A DNA stretch of 64,000 nt from Lachnospiraceae bacterium (lineage in GTDB: Bacteria > Bacillota > Clostridia > Lachnospirales > Lachnospiraceae): positions 1 to 64,000 of the forward strand of contig JAMPGL010000013.1 of the NCBI GenBank assembly GCA_023663945.1, read 5' to 3'. The notes beneath the pieces were generated by a model. That model searched no databases, was not told the origin of the DNA, and saw only the letters and a list, made by a program, of their open reading frames with translations. The stretch's first letter is position 1. Every line of letters begins with the position of its first letter. Shown in pieces: positions 61,047-64,000 of this stretch. Position numbers and translations under genes: made by a program.

Positions 61047-62156
61047 ATGGAAAAGAAGAAATGGGTGAAACATATACCATTATTCATCATTGAAATACTT
61101 GTGCTTGTGGCGGCTGTCGGCATCTTGTCCGTAGTGCTGCGAACCACCGGAGAACACGGCGTAAAAAAGGACATTATCGACGAGGAGCAGATTCCGGTCA
61201 ACGAAGAGGTCAAGAAAAAGGTTGCGGAGTCCAAGGAGCCGGATAAAGTAAACGAGTATACAGGAATCTATAATATTGCATTTTTCGGCGTGGATGCCAG
61301 AGATGAGAACCTTGGAAAGGGAAATAACAGAAGCGACACCATCATGATCTGTTCCATTGATATGGACAAGCATGAGGTGCGTCTTATTTCTATCTATCGG
61401 GATACTTACCTTAATATTGGAAATGATGTCTACAAAAAGTGCAATGCCGCCTATGCTTTTGGCGGTCCCAAGCAGGCGCTTGGAATGATCAATATGAACA
61501 CAGATCTCTATATCACGGATTATGTGACGGTAGGGTTTGAAGGGCTTATGAAGGCAGTGGACGCTTTAGGCGGAATTGAGATGGAAGTGACAGAAGCGGA
61601 AATCCCCCATTTAAATAATTACCAGATTAGTATGGTCGGAACCACCGAGGACGGCAAGAATTATGTGGCATCGGAGGGAGTGGATTATATTCCGGTCACA
61701 GAGCCGGGGCTGCAGACACTGAACGGGCTGCAGGCAACCGCTTATTGCCGTATCCGGCATGTGGGCGACGATTTCCAGCGCACGGAAAGACAGAGAAATG
61801 TGCTGATTGCCATGATGGACAAGGCAAAAACGTCATCCTTGGGCACCCTTATGGATGCCGTGAACGCGGTGCTTCCGCATGTTGTGACGTCTGTGGACGT
61901 GGAGGACATGCTTCCCATGCTTGGAATGGTCGGTGACTTTAAAGTGACGGTCAGCGACGGCTTCCCTTTCCGGGATATGCTAAACGGCGGACCGGTCAGA
62001 ACCGAAGGAGAGTGCATTGTGCCGATTTCACTGGAGGATAATGCAGTGAGGCTTCACGAGCTGCTCTTTCCGGGCGAGGAATATGAGCCCTCCGAGGAAC
62101 TGAAAAGCTACAGTAAAATTGTGGAGGAGGACACTAAGGATTATCTGAGGTATTAA
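61047..62156 (+). CDS. LytR-CpsA-Psr (LCP) family cell-wall ligase
   Basis: 369 residues with AAAAGGAG ahead. A signal-anchor helix at about 11-33 puts the enzyme outside. LCP core: YNIAFFGVDARDENLGKGNN (about 72-91), RSDTIMICSIDMDK with the metal/pyrophosphate Arg-Ser-Asp, VRLISIYRDTYLNI with the Arg that binds the polyprenyl phosphate, GLMKAVDALGGIEMEV, and RIRHVGDDFQRTERQRNVL. These enzymes attach anionic glycopolymers to peptidoglycan. Single gene; the tRNA promoter follows about 19 bases behind its stop. Confidence 0.94.
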   Translation: MEKKKWVKHIPLFIIEILVLVAAVGILSVVLRTTGEHGVKKDIIDEEQIPVNEEVKKKVAESKEPDKVNEYTGIYNIAFFGVDARDENLGKGNNRSDTIMICSIDMDKHEVRLISIYRDTYLNIGNDVYKKCNAAYAFGGPKQALGMINMNTDLYITDYVTVGFEGLMKAVDALGGIEMEVTEAEIPHLNNYQISMVGTTEDGKNYVASEGVDYIPVTEPGLQTLNGLQATAYCRIRHVGDDFQRTERQRNVLIAMMDKAKTSSLGTLMDAVNAVLPHVVTSVDVEDMLPMLGMVGDFKVTVSDGFPFRDMLNGGPVRTEGECIVPISLEDNAVRLHELLFPGEEYEPSEELKSYSKIVEEDTKDYLRY

Positions 62157-62174
62157 GATTTATTGAAGAATGTG

Positions 62175-62204
62175 TTGACAGGAAACTGTCAGATAGGCTA
62201 TAAT
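62175..62204 (+). promoter_or_regulatory. tRNA-Trp promoter
   Basis: TTGACA (62175-62180), 18 bases, TATAAT (62199-62204): both boxes are perfect, as often for stable RNA genes. Confidence 0.85.
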
Positions 62205-62235
62205 AGCATTCGGTGGTTGTAAATGACCACCATAA

Positions 62236-62306
62236 AGGGGCATAGTTCAAAGGTAGAACAGCGGTCTCCAAAACCGTCGATGTGGGTTCGATTCCTACTG
62301 CCCCTG
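62236..62306 (+). tRNA. tRNA-Trp (anticodon CCA)
   Basis: Acceptor arm AGGGGCA (62236-62242) pairs with TGCCCCT (62299-62305), discriminator G62306, CCA not encoded. The anticodon stem GCGGT (62261-62265)/ACCGT (62273-62277) holds the loop CTCCAAA with anticodon CCA at 62268-62270. The T arm has GTGGGTTCGATTCCTAC. Only one tRNA here; no cluster. Confidence 0.95.
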
Positions 62307-62324
62307 TTCGATAGAGGAGATTAC

Positions 62325-62363
62325 AGAGTGTTAGAAACCTTGGTTTTTTAACGCTCTTTTTTT
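62325..62363 (+). terminator. tRNA-Trp terminator
   Basis: AGAGTGTTA (62325-62333) pairs with TAACGCTCT (62349-62357), followed by a T run to 62363. Confidence 0.85.
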
Positions 62364-62385
62364 CTATAGGAAATTTTGTCAAAAA

Positions 62386-62438
62386 GCAGAAAATTGCGAA
62401 GTGATTATCTGGCAGATAATTGCAAAGCAATTTTCTGC
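62386..62438 (+). promoter_or_regulatory. Nested hairpin ahead of the TIR gene
   Basis: GCAGAAAATTGC (62386-62397) pairs perfectly with GCAATTTTCTGC (62427-62438); inside, ATTATCTG (62404-62411) pairs with CAGATAAT (62413-62420). It ends 30 bases before the ATG. No T run, so a leader structure or operator rather than a terminator. Confidence 0.65.
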
Positions 62439-62468
62439 TAGGTAAGCAGATCAGAGGGGAATGAATCT

Positions 62469-64000
62469 ATGAGATATGACGCATTTATCAGTTACCGTCA
62501 TGCGGAGCTGGATCTGTATATTGCCAAGAAGCTGCATAAGGGACTTGAAACCTTCAAAGTACCCAGGGCGGCAACCGGAAAGTCCGGCAAAAAGAATATT
62601 AAACGGGTGTTTCGCGATCAGGAGGAACTTCCCATCGGAAGCGACCTTGGGGATAATATTGAGACTGCGCTTGCGCAGTCGGAGTTTTTGATTGTGATCT
62701 GTTCGCCGAGGACGCCGGAATCTTACTGGGTTCAGAAAGAAATTGAAACCTTTATGAAACTGCATGACAGGGAGCATGTGCTGGCGGTGCTGATAGAGGG
62801 TGAACCGGCGGAATCCTTCCCAGCCCAGATCCTCGCGGATGATGAGGGCAATCCGGTAGAACCGCTGGCGGCAGATGTGAGGGGCAAATCCAGACATGAG
62901 ATTAACAAAAAGCTGAAATCGGAAATCGTTCGTCTTGCAGCGCCGCTTCTTGGCTGTAGTTATGATGACTTGAGACAAAGGCACAGAGAGCGCAAAATAA
63001 AGCGCGTGGCAGCAGTGCTTACAGCGGTAACGGCAGGGGCTGTTCTGTTTGGAATATACAGTGCCTATAATGCCGCAATGATTAAGCAGAACTATGAGGG
63101 AAAGCAGCGGAATCAGTCCAAGTATCTGGCGGATACCTCTCTTAGCCTGCTGGAAGCAGGCGACCGCAGGGCGGCAGTGCTGGTGGCGCAGGCGGCTCTG
63201 CCGGGAAAGGATGACGACAAGCCTTATGTGGCGGAGGCACAGTATGCCCTAAGCCAAGCGCTTTATTGTTACGACACAGGACAGGATATGAAAGTGGATC
63301 GGCTCTTACAGCATGAACAGCCTGTCAATGATTTTTGGCTTAGCAAAGATGCATCGATGGCGCTTGCCGTCGATCAGGAAAGTAATGTGTATGTATGGGA
63401 TGTGCCAAAGGGGAAGAAGCTTTTGCAGATTGCGCCTGCTGTGAATGAATATGGGAGTCTGAATGAGGTAAAAGGGGCTGTCGTCTGTGAGGATAAGATT
63501 GTCTTATGTGAGCGGGATGATCTGCGCGCCGTTTCCCTTGACGGGACGGAATTGTGGTACGTGGAAGCCCCGGAAATGATATCATACTGCAAACTGGATG
63601 AAGAGACCATGCAGGCGGTCTGCGTGGGAAGCAGTCAGGTGAATTTTTATGATATGACCAGCGGAGAATTGCTCGGCAGTATGGTGAATAACCAAGAGAC
63701 AGCGTATTCTTCCGCAATGGCATTTGATAAGAAGCATACAAGATTTGCAATCTCCCACACGGCTTCCGTAGAAAAAGGGACAGGCTGTGTCAGCATATAT
63801 GATTTTAAAACTCGAAAAATAACGAATGTGGAAACCATAGCAGATTATGTCAGCGAAATTGCTTTCACCGCGGACGGTCAGCTGGCGGCGGTTTCCATGA
63901 GAAGCAGTGACTTGTCCGATTACAGCTGGGATTCGGCAGAGGGATACCTTGAAAAGATTGATTGTCAGTCTGGAGAGGCACTATGGCAGAGCGCCTATGA
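62469..64000 (+). CDS. TIR domain-transmembrane-WD40-like protein (cut by right edge)
   Basis: Open from ATG 62469 (AGAGGGGA ahead) to the window end, 510 residues visible. TIR domain 1-165: YDAFISYRH (3-11), FRDQEELPIGSDL (48-60), FLIVICSPRTPES then W87-V-Q-K-E91; E91 fits the catalytic Glu of NAD-cleaving TIR domains. A single membrane helix (about 179-200) is followed by a helical linker, with Ala-rich SLLEAGDRRAAVLVAQAAL (about 226-244), and from about 270 WD40-type blades (VNDFWLSKDASMALAVD, VYVWDVPKGKK; VSIYDFKTRK). Such proteins are bacterial receptors: propeller outside or at the membrane, TIR as effector. Whether it defends against phage or acts otherwise is not known. The end is missing. 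Confidence 0.85.
   Translation, partial: MRYDAFISYRHAELDLYIAKKLHKGLETFKVPRAATGKSGKKNIKRVFRDQEELPIGSDLGDNIETALAQSEFLIVICSPRTPESYWVQKEIETFMKLHDREHVLAVLIEGEPAESFPAQILADDEGNPVEPLAADVRGKSRHEINKKLKSEIVRLAAPLLGCSYDDLRQRHRERKIKRVAAVLTAVTAGAVLFGIYSAYNAAMIKQNYEGKQRNQSKYLADTSLSLLEAGDRRAAVLVAQAALPGKDDDKPYVAEAQYALSQALYCYDTGQDMKVDRLLQHEQPVNDFWLSKDASMALAVDQESNVYVWDVPKGKKLLQIAPAVNEYGSLNEVKGAVVCEDKIVLCERDDLRAVSLDGTELWYVEAPEMISYCKLDEETMQAVCVGSSQVNFYDMTSGELLGSMVNNQETAYSSAMAFDKKHTRFAISHTASVEKGTGCVSIYDFKTRKITNVETIADYVSEIAFTADGQLAAVSMRSSDLSDYSWDSAEGYLEKIDCQSGEALWQSAY

Noticed and set aside
62236..62306. Attachment site at the tRNA-Trp 3' end
   Set aside because: No direct repeat of the tRNA end was seen within the window, so the island idea stays only as a finding to test.

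Overview
The window is a stretch of low-to-mid G+C chromosome from an anaerobic, gut-type Clostridia, most likely a Lachnospiraceae member. The evidence is the gene repertoire: an anaerobic class III ribonucleotide reductase, many hybrid histidine kinases that lack an output domain, an ECF pantothenate transporter, a domain-swapped GH3 beta-glucosidase, clpC behind a GntR/YtrA regulator, strong AGGAGG ribosome binding sites and TTGACA/TATAAT promoters. The family assignment is an inference. No rRNA, CRISPR array or prophage is present.

Left accessory part (1-16.5 kb). It opens with the end of a hybrid kinase. A small structured RNA with its own promoter follows, converging on a DUF3644 gene with a HEPN-type R-x4-H motif. 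Next come a degraded DUF1016/integrase scar and a two-component locus (membrane proteins, OmpR-type regulator, kinase, membrane protein). Then come proB with a ProX/YbaK-type deacylase opposite a LysR regulator, a J-domain protein, a TSUP transporter, a DUF3737 beta-helix protein and a large hybrid kinase. A short motif (core TAGTAAACGRC) recurs in the intergenic regions here and again at 22.3 kb.

Metabolic middle (16.5-32.6 kb). A minus-strand pantothenate/CoA operon (ECF S component, coaX, coaBC) lies opposite a second hybrid kinase. A long plus-strand nucleoside uptake and salvage cluster follows: binding lipoprotein, ABC ATPase, two permeases, udp, deoC, deoB. Together they import nucleosides, release the base and feed the pentose into central metabolism. 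A GH3 enzyme comes next, and its stop codon lies at the boundary of a 499-bp transposase-less inverted-repeat element (MITE-like).

Surface and efflux part (32.6-41.2 kb). It holds an Rpn-family nuclease and a minus-strand group made of an MMPL/RND transporter, a 1178-residue anchored GLUG-repeat protein and a TetR regulator.

Housekeeping right half (41.4-62.3 kb). Genes are rsmF-like, a TPR lipoprotein, nrdD (with NrdR-type operator and a fused glutaredoxin-like tail), pyrF-pyrE, an M29-like aminopeptidase, purE-purM-purN-purD, a zinc-ribbon protein, an SH3 protein, GntR-clpC, radA, an LCP enzyme and tRNA-Trp. Directly behind the tRNA begins a TIR-transmembrane-WD40 protein that runs off the right edge.

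All calls come from reading the sequence; no database search was run.
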